Counted from the first letter of the stretch, positions 47,543-60,021 are shown. The stretch: DNA of 64,000 nucleotides from Niebla homalea (GCA_019925105.1 JAHGAU010000013.1:992001-1056000), one strand, 5' to 3'. Translations and numbers: made by a program. Notes: generated by a model not told the origin, from the sequence alone.

Positions 47543-48721
47543 ATGGGAAAATCCTCCAAAGACAAGCGTGACGCCTACTACCGTCTCGCCAAAGAACAAA
47601 CCTGGCGCGCCCGCTCTGCCTTCAAGCTCCTCCACCTCGATGAAACCTTCAACCTTCTTGGCCCAGACGTCCACCGCGTTGTCGATCTCTGCGCCGCTCC
47701 GGGCTCCTGGTCTCAAGTCCTCTCTCGCGTGCTCATCAAGGGCGAATGTCTGGGCCGGCGAGCATGGGAGGCCAAGTCACGGCGAGATCGCAGGGCTCTT
47801 GTTGCGGGGATCAAGGAACTAGAGGAGCAATTGGAGAAGGAAGAGAATGAGGACGAGGGATATGAAGAAGATAACGAGAAGCTGAGGCCAAGAGAGGGCG
47901 TGAGAATTGTGGCGGTGGATCTGCAGCCGATTGCGCCGTTGGAAGGGGTCGAGCGCTTGGTAGCGGATATCACGCATCCTGGGACGATACCGAAGATCCT
48001 AAAGCTGTTGGATGGAGAGATGGTCGAGCAAGGTATAGAGGAGAACAAAGATGAACGTGAACGGCAACCGGTCGACTTGGTGATCAGTGATGGTGCGCCA
48101 GATGTGACTGGCTTACACGATTTGGACATCTACATCCAGGCACAGCTGTTATTTTCAGCACTGAATCTTGCCATCAGAGTGCTGAAGCCCGGAGGAAAGT
48201 TCGTGGCAAAGATCTTCAGGGGCAGGGATGTGGATCTGATCTACGCGCAACTACGATGTTTCTTTGGGAAGGTGACATGTGCGAAGCCACGGAGTTCAAG
48301 AGCAAGTAGTCTAGAAGCCTTTGTCGTTTGTGAGGATTTTCAGATGCCAATGGGTTTCAAGCCGGAAGAAGAGCTACCATTGGGTATCAGCGGACAAGTC
48401 AGCCTCCCGAAACAAGATCCAAAGACCAAGGACGAGAAAGGCGAAGGCTTCCTCGACGGACAGAAGAGTTCCGTTCGAGGAGAAGGAGTCGCTGTGGTTG
48501 AATTGGAGGATAATGAAGAGCATGACGGAGCAGAGAGTCGATGGATCGCCCCCTTTGTGGCATGTGGTGATCTCTCCTCCTGGGATGCAGATGCAACTTA
48601 CCACTTACCAGCCGATCATGTCAGCCTAGATCCCATCCAGCCACCTACGAATCCGCCATACAAGAAGGCGCTGGAGGAGAGGAGACGGAAGGGCGGCCTC
48701 TATGGCAAGACCAAGAAGTGA
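47543..48721 (+). CDS. TRM7: TRM7, tRNA 2'-O-ribose methyltransferase (FtsJ family), anticodon loop
   Basis: Methylates the 2'-OH of nucleotides 32 and 34 in tRNA anticodon loops, in the cytoplasm with Trm732/Trm734 partners. 392 residues, intronless. MGKSSKDKRDAYYRLAKEQ and RARSAFKLL (K28) start the fold. The SAM site is VDLCAAPGSWSQVLS (47-61). VAVDLQP follows, then DLVISDGAPDVTGLHDLD with the catalytic Asp, GGKFVAKIFRG with the second Lys, and SSLEAFVV with the Glu of the K-D-K-E set. A charged insert of about 50 residues (KELEEQLEKEENEDEGYEED) lies between motif I and DLQP, and the C-terminus is extended, so it is longer than the roughly 310-residue yeast protein. Its stop lies 10 bp from the P450 stop. 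Confidence 0.95.
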   Translation: MGKSSKDKRDAYYRLAKEQTWRARSAFKLLHLDETFNLLGPDVHRVVDLCAAPGSWSQVLSRVLIKGECLGRRAWEAKSRRDRRALVAGIKELEEQLEKEENEDEGYEEDNEKLRPREGVRIVAVDLQPIAPLEGVERLVADITHPGTIPKILKLLDGEMVEQGIEENKDERERQPVDLVISDGAPDVTGLHDLDIYIQAQLLFSALNLAIRVLKPGGKFVAKIFRGRDVDLIYAQLRCFFGKVTCAKPRSSRASSLEAFVVCEDFQMPMGFKPEEELPLGISGQVSLPKQDPKTKDEKGEGFLDGQKSSVRGEGVAVVELEDNEEHDGAESRWIAPFVACGDLSSWDADATYHLPADHVSLDPIQPPTNPPYKKALEERRRKGGLYGKTKK

Positions 48722-48731
48722 AAGGCTACAT

Positions 48732-50637
48732 TTAATCTCTAGATCCTCGGATCCTGACCCTCAAATGTCCCTTGGTCAATGGCACAAAGCTGTCCTTCCA
48801 CTCCATCTCCTCCTTACCTGTCTCAAACAGTTCCATATCGAACCTCCGGAACAGCTTCGCCAACAGGAGATGCAAATTTGCATATGCAAGATTTATCCCC
48901 GGACAACTCCTTGATCCACGCGAAAAGCTCACGAATCGCTTCTCTAGCTCGGCCACCGCCTCGGCGCTGTGTCCCTCGTTTACGATCCACCTCTCCGGCT
49001 TGAACATGAACGAATCCTGCCACGCCGATTCATTGTGGTGGTACACGTAGATGGAGCAACTGACCTGTGTCCCCGGAGGGATCTTCTGCCCACAGAATAC
49101 AGCCCCTGATTCAGGCACAACCCGCGGTAAGCGCCCTGGGACACCATAAGAGAGCCTGAGCGACTCCTTTACGATCCCGTGAAGGTACGGCAGCTTCTCC
49201 AGCTCTGCCCATCCTGGACGACCATATTTGTCTCGCAGCGTCCTTCGTAACTCGTCACGTAAACGCGCATGAATCTCAGGATGATACAGCGTGTTGAATA
49301 TCGCCGCCGTCAGCGCATCAGCTGTGGTATCCGTCCCTGCCACCATGAACAGAAACGCATCGGCGGCCACTTCCTCCCTCGTCAGCCTGGGGTGGCCCTT
49401 CTCCACACTTGGATTCAACGCGATGTCGAACACCGTCGGCGCCGCCTTTCCCTTCTCTAGGCTAGCCTCTCCCTCCTGCAATGCTGCAATGCGTTCAGAG
49501 CACACCCGCTGCACCCACTGCGTCAGCGCGAAGGGCTGCATAAATCGCTCCACCACCCAGCTTGGCAACATCTCAATGGCCCTAAAGATCACGCCAAATG
49601 TCTTGGGGAAGTAAGTGGGCCACTGCTGCGTCGCGGAGAAACCATCCATTGCATGAATGAATTGCGCCTGGAAGTCCGGGGCGTCTAGCACGCCCAAAGG
49701 TTTCTGGTACTCGAAGTTCATGACGCTGTCGGCAGCGAAGCATCGGGTCGCCATCGTCATGTCGACTACCTTGTCACTCCCAACTGAGAATTTGGTGTCT
49801 TTGGAGGCGAGGATGTCGAGAAATTTATCAATGGTCGGATTGAGCAAGCTGTTTTCAGCCCGGCGGACAGCGTCGCGGGAGAAGAATGGCATCATCATTG
49901 TACGTCGGGCCGTTGCAGCTCGCGTGGAGGCGATGTTGAAGAAGGAATGGGTGAGGACAGGATTGGTGTAAAAGTGGGGGGATTTGGTGAAAGGGGTGCC
50001 GACGCGGAATATCCTACACACATCACCATGGGCTCTAATTTGGACGGCAAAACTCGGAGGAAAGCTGTGGACAAGACTCACTGATTATACGCATCCAGGT
50101 CCCGCACATGCAGCTGGTCCGGCCACGCTCTTACGATAGGACCTATACTCTTCCTCGTCAGCCTTGGGACCTGACAAGAAAGCTCAGACGGGCGAATCCG
50201 GTGTTCCACATCAATTATGACGCCTCTCTGATCACTGAACCTAGAGCTCCCATCGGGGGTAAACATGTTGCCCCTTTCCTCTGCGCCCCTTGTAGGGGTT
50301 TTCGCACGTGTTCCCTTTGCAATATCCCACGTCGAGAGCCGCTCCTACACCGTCGCGGGCTCCCCTTTCATACATCCACCTACCAGGCCAAAGAACTGAC
50401 CGACAACTTACCGTAACGATCGTGCATGGCCCCCAATTCCTTCACATAACTTCGACTCCAAGACAGATCATACCAGCCTCCATACAAGTTCGTCACAGCA
50501 GCAAGGCGGGGCCCCGGGAATTTGGCAAGGGGGTGCAGGGGGGAGATGCGGTACACGTATTTGATGAAATTATACAGGAAAATCGCAACCGACGCAACAG
50601 AGGTGAGAACCATCAAGCCTGCCATGACACGAAGCAT
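48732..50637 (-). CDS. Cytochrome P450 monooxygenase
   Basis: ER-anchored haem-thiolate monooxygenase. Three exons (50,637-50,412; 50,142-50,082; 50,013-48,732) with introns of 269 and 68 nt give 522 residues, a normal length. An N-terminal membrane anchor (LMVLTSVASVAIFLYNFI) is followed by FPGPRLAAVTNLY and HDRYGPIVR...ELHVRD-type sequence (here PDQLHVRDLDAYNQ) across the exon 1-2-3 joins. The I-helix AGTDTT is at 321-326, ExxR (ESLR) at 379-382, PERW at 435-438, and the haem loop FSRGSRSCPG at 459-468 with Cys466. The sequence resembles the trichodiene-oxygenase-like fungal P450s, but substrate cannot be inferred. No other biosynthetic gene is beside it. Intron 1 is long for this genome and contains open frames that are not part of the family. 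Confidence 0.93.
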
Positions 50638-51301
50638 GCGCTGCTTCTTGCAGCAGAGAAGCAGCAGCTTTTTGTAGTCACTTCGTGATTATGAGGGATG
50701 CGGTGATGGAAGCTTCAATTCTTAGTCGTTCAGAAACAGCAACCAACGTCCCCCGAGCTCTCGCACAGTGTAAATGATAAAAATAATGCAGCTCTTGTGC
50801 TCGAGCCCACAGAGAGTCACAACGCGATCCTCACCCAACTTATAACATTACGCGAAGGGGGGAGAGTTCGCTCGTGGGACACATGAACTAAAGCACCTTG
50901 GCTTGCTTGGCTTGAAAACCCTTGACTAAGCTGCATGCATAAGTTCATGTCCACATGCATACGGGATCCCGTACAGGCTCTGAACACTCTGAAGCGAAAG
51001 CAAGTGGATTCCCCATTGGCGGGGGCGAATCAAAAATCCCATTTTGCGGGTGTACGGAATAGGTCCCTACATACATTCTGCAACCCTTGGAACTCAAAAA
51101 GGGAATTGGCATGTGAACCTACCTACTAGCTGCATCATTGGGCGATCAGATCATCAGATATGGATATATATAGAGCGTAGAATATTAATGAGGCGGGGGG
51201 AACATGGGAGATGCTTCATTATTATTGTGGATTTGTTGTGTCTGGATCTCTTTTTCACGCATATAGAGGATTTCTATTATTGCCGACACACGATCAAGAC
51301 G
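50638..51301. other. Upstream region of the P450 gene
   Basis: 664 bp without a recognisable gene. A plus-strand frame (51,044-51,577) runs into the short ORF below, but its first 86 codons look non-coding. Confidence 0.45.
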
Positions 51302-51577
51302 ATGGCAACGAGGAGTATCTACACGAGGCAGAGGAGTGAGCGGGGCGTCCCTATTAGTAGTAGTAGTCGCCAGGGCTCCTCCTACAAGGGTAAAGAGAAG
51401 GAGAGCGTTTCATCTTCATCGTCATCGTCGGGGAGGGGGTCAAACCATGATGGTCTCAGAGCGCAGCAGCAGCAGCAGCAGCAACGGCGACGATCTGGTG
51501 GTGGTAGTCCCCCCAGCATGATGGGGAGGGTCGGGAAGGGGTTGGTGAATATGCTGAGGTATCTATGCGTGCTATAA
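51302..51577 (+). CDS. Doubtful short low-complexity ORF
   Basis: 91 residues from an ATG in good context (ACGATGG). The sequence is almost all low complexity: Ser runs (seven in a row), Gln7, RRRSGGGSPP, ending MMGRVGKGLVNMLRYLCVL. It could be a real small protein, the first exon of one (a GTATCT donor follows MLR at 51,561), or chance. No family recognised. Confidence 0.3.
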   Translation: MATRSIYTRQRSERGVPISSSSRQGSSYKGKEKESVSSSSSSSGRGSNHDGLRAQQQQQQQRRRSGGGSPPSMMGRVGKGLVNMLRYLCVL

Positions 51578-51816
51578 ATACATAACACCCGAATGATTGG
51601 CAAATTCCCCCAACCTTTTCACCACCCCCCATCGATCGACACACGCAATTATTCCATTGTGGAGGAACCTTTCAGCAGAATCCTTCTTCCACGGACGGGA
51701 TCTCCAGCACACAATAACATTCATCATTCAACTCAGAATGTAAGGCAAAAGAGCCCCGAGAGTTTACAGTCATTGTATGCTTTCAAGGAGATTCATGCGG
51801 GATCTCACAATCACCC

Positions 51817-53928
51817 TCAGGTGGTCCCCACGATGCTCTCCTTCCGCACCTCCGCGACGGGCGCATCGAATTTGTACAGCGACTCCAGCTTGGCCCGCTT
51901 GTTGCACAGCACATAGCGCTTGAACCACCAGGGCAGCGCCTTGGTGATCTGGTAACGCATGTGCTTCCGCGTCGGGACGGCGAAGACGTAATCCAGCTCC
52001 TCGAGGGTCCGCTGCTTGGTCTCGGGCACGAACAGGAAGATCAGCACGAACGCGGTGACGTTCAGGCCGGCGTAGAAGGCGAAGGCGCCGACCGGGTGGA
52101 AGGCGCGGAGGATGCGCGGGAAGGAGATGGAGAGCACGGCGGCCCAGAAGAGGCAGGTGGCCACGGCCCAGGACATGCCGACTTCGCGGTGGGATAAGGG
52201 GAAGACCTCGGCGGAGTAGGTGAAGGGCACGGGCCCCTCCCCAGGGGAATAGAAGGCCGCGAAGAGGTAGATGAAGAAGGCGATAAGGCCCAGATGCGCA
52301 TTCGAGTCCTCGGGGATGATGAAGCATAACCCTGCTGCCAGAAGTGTCCAAGCCATGTTGGGGAACGTGAACAGAAGCAGGGAGCGACGGCCCCAGGTAT
52401 CGATGGTCCAGACGGCGGGCCAAGCGAATACGAAGTTGACCAACCCAAAGCCGAAGGAGGCGAGGAGGGCTTGCAGGTTGCCCGCACCGGCATTTGTGAA
52501 GACCGTGGAAGAGTAGAAGGCGATGATGTTGATTCCGCACATTTGCTGGGCCAGCATGACGGTGAAGGAGGCGCCTGTCGCGCGGCGGACGCGGGGGATG
52601 GTAAAGAGTTCGATGAAGCGGGTGACGTAGTTGGAGCGGCCGATGATGTCCGCTTCTTCCTGAATCTGGGCGTGGATGTAGTAGAGATCGCGGGCGGCTT
52701 GGAGGGGGGTGTTTCGCAGGCGGCAGAGGGAGCGGAAGGCGTCTGCGTAGCGGCCCTTTTTGATGTACCATCGGGGGGATTCCGGGCAGAAGTAGACACC
52801 GACCAGGAGTGGGATGGCGGGGATCATGGCAGAACCGAGCTGGAGACGCCATCCGATGGGGACGACATTGTAGACGGCCAGATTGGCGCAGAAACCGAGG
52901 AAGATACCAAATGCAGTCCACATCTGCCATGACATCACAAGTCCACCGCGAATGGCTGCAGGACAATTCTCAGCGGCGTAGATGGGTACGGTTGATGCTT
53001 TGGATCCCATGCCGACACCGAGGAGTAGGCGTGTGATGAACAATTCCCACCAGTTCTGGGTGACTCCAGATCCAATAACCGAGAGGAAGCAGAAAACGGC
53101 GGAGAAGAAAATGGTACCACGGCGGCCAACGTAGTTGTTCAGAGGGTCAGAGCACCAGCAGCCACTGAACAAATAAACACAGTCAGCAGACTGAAGCCTC
53201 GTATTGGGGAAAACGCAAATGATATTTGGAAACTCACATGAAGGCAGAGCCAATGTAGGGGCCGGAGTTCACGACTCCAACAATCCATGAATTCTTATCA
53301 TAGTCCACTCCCGGCACGGCGCCGGTTTTCGGTGCCGTGTCAGGCACGTTAAAGTCCACAGGCCATGACAGGTTGGCGCCGTTGGATCCCGTCTGATCCC
53401 AGCCTTGAACGGCGGCACCGATGGAGCACAGGATGACAGTGAAGTAGAGGGCGCCTGGCTGACGCCATTTGTGGAGGACCTCGTTACGTAGAGCCTCACG
53501 CTCAACCTCATCCAACTCATCGACAGATTCAAAGGCAGGTGGATCCTGAGCGACTAATGCGCCCTTTTTCAGGAGCGGGGTCATGTCTTGCATATTCGAC
53601 TCTTGGGCGAACTGCTCGACGTTGTAGAAGAGGGTGTCTCGGGGGATACCAGCTAGGGGGTTCTGAATTCTGGAGAAGTCGACGTCAGTTCGTTGCTCAT
53701 GGCGCGTGGTGTTCAACATAGTCTCACCTCGCAGTGACATTGCGGTTCAGGTTAACCGAGTGTGATCGCTCTGCTCCTCTCTCATCCACATACTTATCAC
53801 TAGGCATTCAAGTCAGTGAATGAAGCTACACGTGGGTTGGGGAGGGGATCAAGGTTCATGATCAATACATACGTTTGGTCCACATGAGCAAGCTCATTCT
53901 TCTCTGTGAAGGCCTTTTCAGAGGGCAT
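51817..53928 (-). CDS. MFS sugar transporter (general substrate transporter family)
   Basis: Plasma-membrane sugar/H+ symporter type, 12 predicted spans. Four exons (53,928-53,873; 53,799-53,728; 53,669-53,238; 53,164-51,817) with introns of 73, 58 and 73 nt give 635 residues. A cytosolic N-terminus includes [19 protein letters not shown] and [15 protein letters not shown], typical of a fungal subfamily with long N-tails. [15 protein letters not shown] ends helix 1. [14 protein letters not shown] is the loop 2-3 motif. [21 protein letters not shown] follows, then [13 protein letters not shown] (PESPR signature), [23 protein letters not shown] and [14 protein letters not shown] (PETK signature). 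Substrate is not clear: sugar or polyol are both plausible. The first exon is small (19 codons) but joins cleanly. Confidence 0.93.
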
Positions 53929-56900
53929 GACGATTCGTATGCGCTATGGCCCAATAGTGCAAATATTGTGCAGCAGTAGAATGAGGATGTGTCGTGTGTA
54001 GTTTAGGAAGAGAGGGTAGAATGAAGGACGAAGAGAAAAGATCCCTCAGCTTTGGCCTTGTTGATCTTCGCCTCAGAAGTGCATAAGATCAAGCTGAATT
54101 GGGTGGAGGGGAGTCGCAAGCGAAGCGAATTCGTGAGAAACGGGGGCCTTGCAGATCTCATATAAAGATGGGCAGGATGTGAATTGACACAGATACCTTA
54201 GAGCTCTTGGCTCTGACACGTGAAGAATACAACGTCAAATGAAGCGCTATATTATTGTTTTCGTCGATCGTTATTATTTTCTTTCCTTTTTTCGGACTTA
54301 CTGGACCGAGTCCATGAGGAATGCAGAGGAACACTGCAGCATTTAAACAAGACACAACCTCGAAGTCTGCCTGGTCCTACAACTCAGCTACAGTAGTATT
54401 CCACTCAGTCCGGGAGATTCGAGATTCATGCTGTCAGCAAGGCCGGGTTCTTTGCCATCGTGTGTGCCACCTGGAGCGAGCTGCGCGTCTCTCACTTCTC
54501 ACTGCAGAATTGAGGTCCACTCCCCATGCGGCAAAGCAGATTTTTGATTTGTTCCCGGGCCGTTGCAGACATGCGCTAGGCTCAATACAGGGCTTATCTG
54601 CATCGAATTGTCAACCTTGTCTACCAAGTCCGAGGTCTAGCGCTAGATCATCACATGATGCTAAGCTCGACCGGTTTTAGACCGTTGTTGGAATCAATTT
54701 GCCGTCGGAGTCGCCCAGTAGTGAGCCTCGCCGCCCTTGCGCCTTTCTCGAAAAGCTGGGGAAAAGTTTTCAATCTCCCGTAATCCCTATCATGAGGTCA
54801 TATTCAGGTCTTTGAACACAACCTACGTAGGTCACCGGGGTGAAAGCCTTTGTTGGGAGAGGTCGGAGATCAAAGAACGGTGCGAAAAATTGTCCTGGTC
54901 AGGCTACAGCTTCTATTTGGTGTGGCCGCTTGCAGTATCAGTGCAGGGCCAAGCTCGATGCATCTATGCAAGCAGCCAGGATGCGAAAAAGGAAGGCAGG
55001 CAAATGATCTGACTGGTGCGACATATCTTTGAGATGCAGTACTAGTGGCTGACTGGACTTGTCGCAAAAATCATTCTGCAGTCAGCCAGTCACCGGTCTG
55101 CAACCCCTCCAGTCCCACTTCGTCTTCATGTGTAGATCCCCACTGCACAACTTACAAGTGCGCCGTCGAACTGCAGGGTCCGGATTATTGCGGCAAAAGT
55201 GAGGGGGAACGAGCCAAGCAAATCCTTCCGTCGTGCGTCTCGCCCCATTAGAAGCCTCGGCGACGACGCCGACGAGGGACGTCACGATTATTGTTCATGA
55301 CTATCGGCGCTCCCCTTGGCGTAGATCTAGTCACCTCGTGTCCCTTGCAGTTGCAATCTCAAGCCCACGTTGCTGACCACAATTGCGGGACTCATTTGCA
55401 TTATTGCGCGACTCTATCTCACCGCTAGGAAGCGTTCACCGTCCAGAACGTTTGCGGGCAATCTGCTGTCCGTGGTTCAACAGATTCTGGCTCAGATTCA
55501 GACTTTTTGCTTGTGCTGACTCGTGGTCGCTCGTTGCAAAGCGAGTCACGCGTTCCGGCAGAATTCGACAAAACGGCAATAAGTTTACTTTCGAATTTCA
55601 TGGTCCAGTGCTGGTAGGCTGAAACGCTCTGACCAACAACGGCAGAGGCGTGAGACTAGCTCGGCGATTTCCACGCACTTGTAGAAATGAAATCTGGGGA
55701 AAGAGTTGTTGGAGTCGTTTTTTGGGGCTGGTAACGACGTGTTGACAGCTCTTCACCCACCACAGCTCTTCTCACCCGCATTAAAACCCCCTGTGAACTC
55801 TTGTCAAAATGAGCAAGCACCTTCGCGCTCACTGACGCGTCGAATACTGTTTAATGAAACGCAGTCGCGCGCGAAGCTTGCTGTCGGCATCACTTTGAAA
55901 AACGGCCGACGCCAACAGTGTTTTGATGGGAGCTAGGCATAGGCAAGATCAAGAGGGGCACGATTCTACGATAGCAAGAGATGCACTAGTACCTCGACTT
56001 AGTACGTGCTGTTGCTATCAAACAAGCCAACGTTGATTGAGGACTGTCTGGATCAGTTGGATGGTCCCATTATCACCGTGTCATCATCACTAGGCTATCG
56101 GATTTGTTGCAATGCGAAGGCTGTGGTCTAGACCTTGGAAACGGATCCTTACCCCAGAAATGCTTACGAAGCTTAGAGAGGACCTTGGCGCTTGCTTGAG
56201 CCGTGCAAGCTTCACTTGGACGCTATGAGCGTGCCGCGGCGAAAGGTGCAGTCCAGACCTTCTAGCGGCCTTCTAAAGGCCACACTACCATCCAAATCTC
56301 AACCTACCCCGGATTCTCGATCTCTACAAAAAGATAAACGTCCAGATCGAGGCTCTTTACTTGGTGGACGGTCATCAGCCTGGATCAATAGGCTCTCGTG
56401 GATGATGGGAGCACTGATTTACTTGAAACCTAACAGCCTCCAGCATGCTCCCGTGGTATTGATTTCGCAAGACGTTCGTCCAGTCCTCGGCATTCATCGC
56501 CTGAGCATTGCTTCGCCCAGATCATTTGAAATGTCAAGGACATACTGTCGCACACTCAGAGATGGCCACACTTTTGCGCAACGCCGTACTCTCCTCCTAT
56601 GAATTGATGTCTTCTCCATAAGTAGCAGCGCTACCTGCGCTGCCTCTATCATGTCCGCTGGCTTCGTCCTAACAGTCTTCCGGCAACAGGGCGGACAAAA
56701 AAATATGACACGCAGGTCGCCAGCGCATGGGACTCAAGCGCCTTTGGGTTCATTGATTCTTGGACCCAAGGCATGGATAGAATATACACACCGTGTCCAT
56801 CGTTGAATGCTTCTCGCCTCCAGGACGGGGAGCTCCGCAGGACTTGGCTTTCCTTGCCTTAATGGTCGCCGCTGAGGGTTTTTTGGCTTGAAAGTGTCAG

Positions 56901-58331
56901 GCGTCAATTTGCATTTGTTTCGGTCGGACTCTGAGATGCATGGACTGACTCCAAAAATGGTCATCGTCCCATTGTCATATGAGCAAGGTCTGTAGCGCCT
57001 TGTTTCCCGAAGATCGAACCTCCAGTAGACCGGACGTTTGCCCATGATCGAACATCGATGCTCAGACCCGTTCAAGTACATCCACGCCTGGCAAGCCAAC
57101 GAGGTAAGACGGAGCTCAAGCATCTATTCATAGGGGACTCTCAACTCGGTCTTCAGGTCGCTCAGACTCGATGTTTTACTCCGATGCTCGGCACCATAGA
57201 TCAATATGAATTGTGTCTCATGGAGGGCGACTGAATGGTCAGCCCCAGAATTGGCAATGTGAATTGGGAGCTTGGAAAATCTAAAGTCCTATTTGACATG
57301 CGTCTGTTTTCATATTATCTTTCAAAGTTTCCTCGCATCAGATCTCTATCTGCAATCTTTTACATACTACCTTCTCAGCCATAAAGCGCCGAGAGATGCG
57401 GGGTTCATCGCAAGGAAGTTAAAGTTTTATCTGCCACAAGATCTTGGTGGCTGGCTCAGCGTTTGACTCCATAACTCGAAGGGATTCTCAATTGCTTTTC
57501 CAGTTTGGCTCGAGACCTGAATTGCAACAGATTGGCTGTAAGCGAGTCTTTTTGATAACGCTCAAACGCTGCGTGGATTTCGATCAGTCTTCTTGCTGCC
57601 GTGACATCATCTTCAACACTTCCGTCTAAATATGTAAGTTCCTGCCGTCCATCCGTAATGCTTTTGCAACAAAGTCTTCACGGATTACATCTGCCTGCAG
57701 AATAGGAGGATGTACTCAGAAGCAGTGAAACTTCTTTGTTGAGGGAATTGACCGCAGCGGCACTCGAGAAACCGTTGGAAGGACATTTGTGTCGGAAGAT
57801 TATGGATTGTGGATTTTCTCACGGAGTCAAGACGAAGGTGATATATGTCTGGTGCACAAGTTGAGGCGGTGGATAAACACAGACACCCGATTTGCTCAAC
57901 ACAGACACCTGCGCAAAATCCTCCCAAACACTCACTGTGCTACTTATTCTACAATGATCTCTCTACATAGATGTGAGGTCATTCCCATACTATTATACTG
58001 GACGATCTACTTAGGTGTTGCTATCGTATACTCGCTGTTACATGCTTAGCAATCCCGAAGGTGATACCTTAATGCCCTGCCCTGCACACTGGACTGGTCT
58101 TCGGGGAGGTCTTCGAGGAGGTCGGGGGGGGCTCGGGATGGTTCCGGCAGGGGTGACTCCTGGGGTGGCTCACTGTGGGGGAAGAAGCCGACGTTACCTT
58201 GTTTGAACGATATGCTGATGCTGATGTAAGGGTAATGATGGATATGAAGCTCAAGCTAGTAGATTGAATCAATAGACCTGGTGGTCCGCAACTCATTTGG
58301 TGTCTGACTTTATCCGCCGCCCCAAGTTGAA
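53929..58331. other. 4.4-kb region without a recognisable gene
   Basis: The first part is the transporter's promoter. The rest is normal in composition, with only short frames: 56,192-56,602 plus (136 codons) and 56,734-57,123 minus (129 codons) are the longest, and neither resembles a protein I know. No repeat structure, RNA gene or RIP signature stands out. Confidence 0.5.
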
Positions 58332-58339
58332 ATGGTTCA

Positions 58340-59099
58340 TGAGCAAGTACCTGATTCATACACAAACACATGCCCAACTACCTACATCATACACTTCTCT
58401 TTAAATCGTTCCTGATTCATATATAACGATTTACGCCTTAAGGGCTCTTTAAGGGGCGGAGGCTTGAGCAAAAGAACTTGTGCTGTGTCGGCTAGTATGA
58501 CAACCCTTATCACTCTCACCCTTACTCACTACCTTCAACACTCATTACCCTCAACACACATCACCGTCAATACTTATCACCCTTGCCACTCATCACCATC
58601 AATACTCATCACCTTCACCCTTCATCACCTTCACCCTTCATCACCTACACCTTCATCTGCACCTTCACCTACACCCGCAGTGCACCTCACCCTCATCACC
58701 CGCATCACCCTCATCACCCGTATCACCCTCATCAGCATCACCCTCACAACCCTCACTACCCTCACCACCCTCACCACCCTCACCCTTACCACCCTCACCA
58801 CTCGCAATCACCACCCGCATCACCACCCGCACCTGAACCTGCACCCTTACCCTCACCTGCACCCTCATCTTCACTTGCCCTCACCACTCACCGCATCAGG
58901 CTTACCCTGGTATTGAGGCTGGTGAAGGTAGTAGTGAGGTTAGGGTAGGTGAGGGTGTAGGTGAGTGTGAGCGTGCAGGTGCGGGTGAGCGTGATGGATG
59001 CATCTAGTCGTTCTAAATGTAAAAAGTGTATGATTCAGGTAGAGAAGTGTATGATGTAGGCAAGGTAGCATTGTTTGTGTATGAATCAGGTATTTGCTC
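58340..59099. mobile_element. MITE-like foldback element A (760 bp, 8-bp TSD)
   Basis: Flanked by a perfect 8-bp duplication ATGGTTCA (58,332-58,339 and 59,100-59,107). The ends are inverted repeats of about 65 bp: TGAGCAAGTACCTGATTCAT on the left, and its near complement ending GGTATTTGCTC on the right. TACATCATACACTTCTCT is shared further in. The interior is a CACCCT/CATCAC-type minisatellite (about 58,500-58,890) that turns into its complement GGTGAGGG-type (58,915-58,990), so the element folds back. No transposase. The 8-bp TSD suggests a non-autonomous hAT relative; the superfamily is inference. Confidence 0.75.
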
Positions 59100-59296
59100 A
59101 TGGTTCAGAGTTATCAGTCACGACAAAATTATGTCTAAAAGAAGGACAAGGCCGAGCCCACACAGGAGCTCCCTCCCTACAATAAACAGGCCTAAGAACG
59201 TTGGAGCCCAATTGAATATTGGCCTGGGTTTGAACCAAGTGCGAAAGAATTTGGGCCATGAAATTGGCTGTACTTTCTGATAGATTGTCGCAATGG

Positions 59297-60021
59297 TGAG
59301 CAAATACCTGAATCATACACTAAACATACCGCATTGCCCACTTCATACACGTTTCTCAAAATCGTTCCTGATCCATACACAATATCGATCCACGCCTTAA
59401 GGGCTCTGTATAGGGTATGCACACCACCTTTAACACTTACCACCTTTAACACTTATTACTTTCGACATTCCCCACCTTCAACACTTATCATCCTCATCTG
59501 CACCCTCACTTGCACCCTCACTTGCCCCCTCACCCTCGTCATCTTCATCACCCTCATCACCCTTACCGACCCTGACCTCACTACCAGCCTCAATACAAGG
59601 GTATGGGTGATAAGGGCTGTAAGTGGTGGGAGTGGTGGGTGGTGCGGGTGATGAGGGTGATGAAGACGGCGAGGGTGAGGGTACAAGTGAGGGTACAAGT
59701 GAGGGTGCAAGTGAGGGTGTAAGTGAGGTGCAAAGGAGGGTGTAAGTGGTGGGGGTGTAAGTGTTGAGGGTGAGGGTGCAGATGAGAGTGCAGGTGAGGG
59801 TGCAGGTGAAGGTGTAAGTGAGAGTGGAGCTTACAACGGTGAGCTTGCGACGGTGAGCTTGCGACGGTGAGCTTGCGACGGCAATATAAACGTAGCAGTG
59901 AGCTTGCGACAGCAGTCTGGATACAGCAGCGGCTCTGGACATAGAAGTGTAGGAACCAGGAATGATTTTAAGAAACGTGTATGATGTGGGCAATGCGGCA
60001 TGTTTAATGAGGTATTTGCTC
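59297..60021. mobile_element. MITE-like foldback element B (725 bp), same family as A
   Basis: Ends match element A (TGAGCAAATACCTGAATCAT on the left, GGTATTTGCTC on the right). About 65 bp of TIR includes GCATTGCCCACTTCATACACG. The flanks CGCAATGG (59,289-59,296) and CGCAATCA (60,022-60,029) agree at 6 of 8 positions, a decayed duplication. The interior again runs from CACCCTCA-type repeats (about 59,420-59,580) to GGTGAGGGT-type repeats (59,610-59,820), then a 15-bp tandem GGTGAGCTTGCGACG (about 59,829-59,915). Both elements share an internal ACGCCTTAAGGGCTCT. Confidence 0.7.

Noticed and set aside
48732..53928. Secondary-metabolite cluster around the P450
   Set aside because: Only a P450 and an MFS sugar transporter are present; no synthase, tailoring enzyme or pathway regulator is visible on either side.
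58464..58948. Two overlapping ORFs of 121-150 codons rich in Thr, His and Pro
   Set aside because: They are the CACCCT minisatellite of element A read in two frames.
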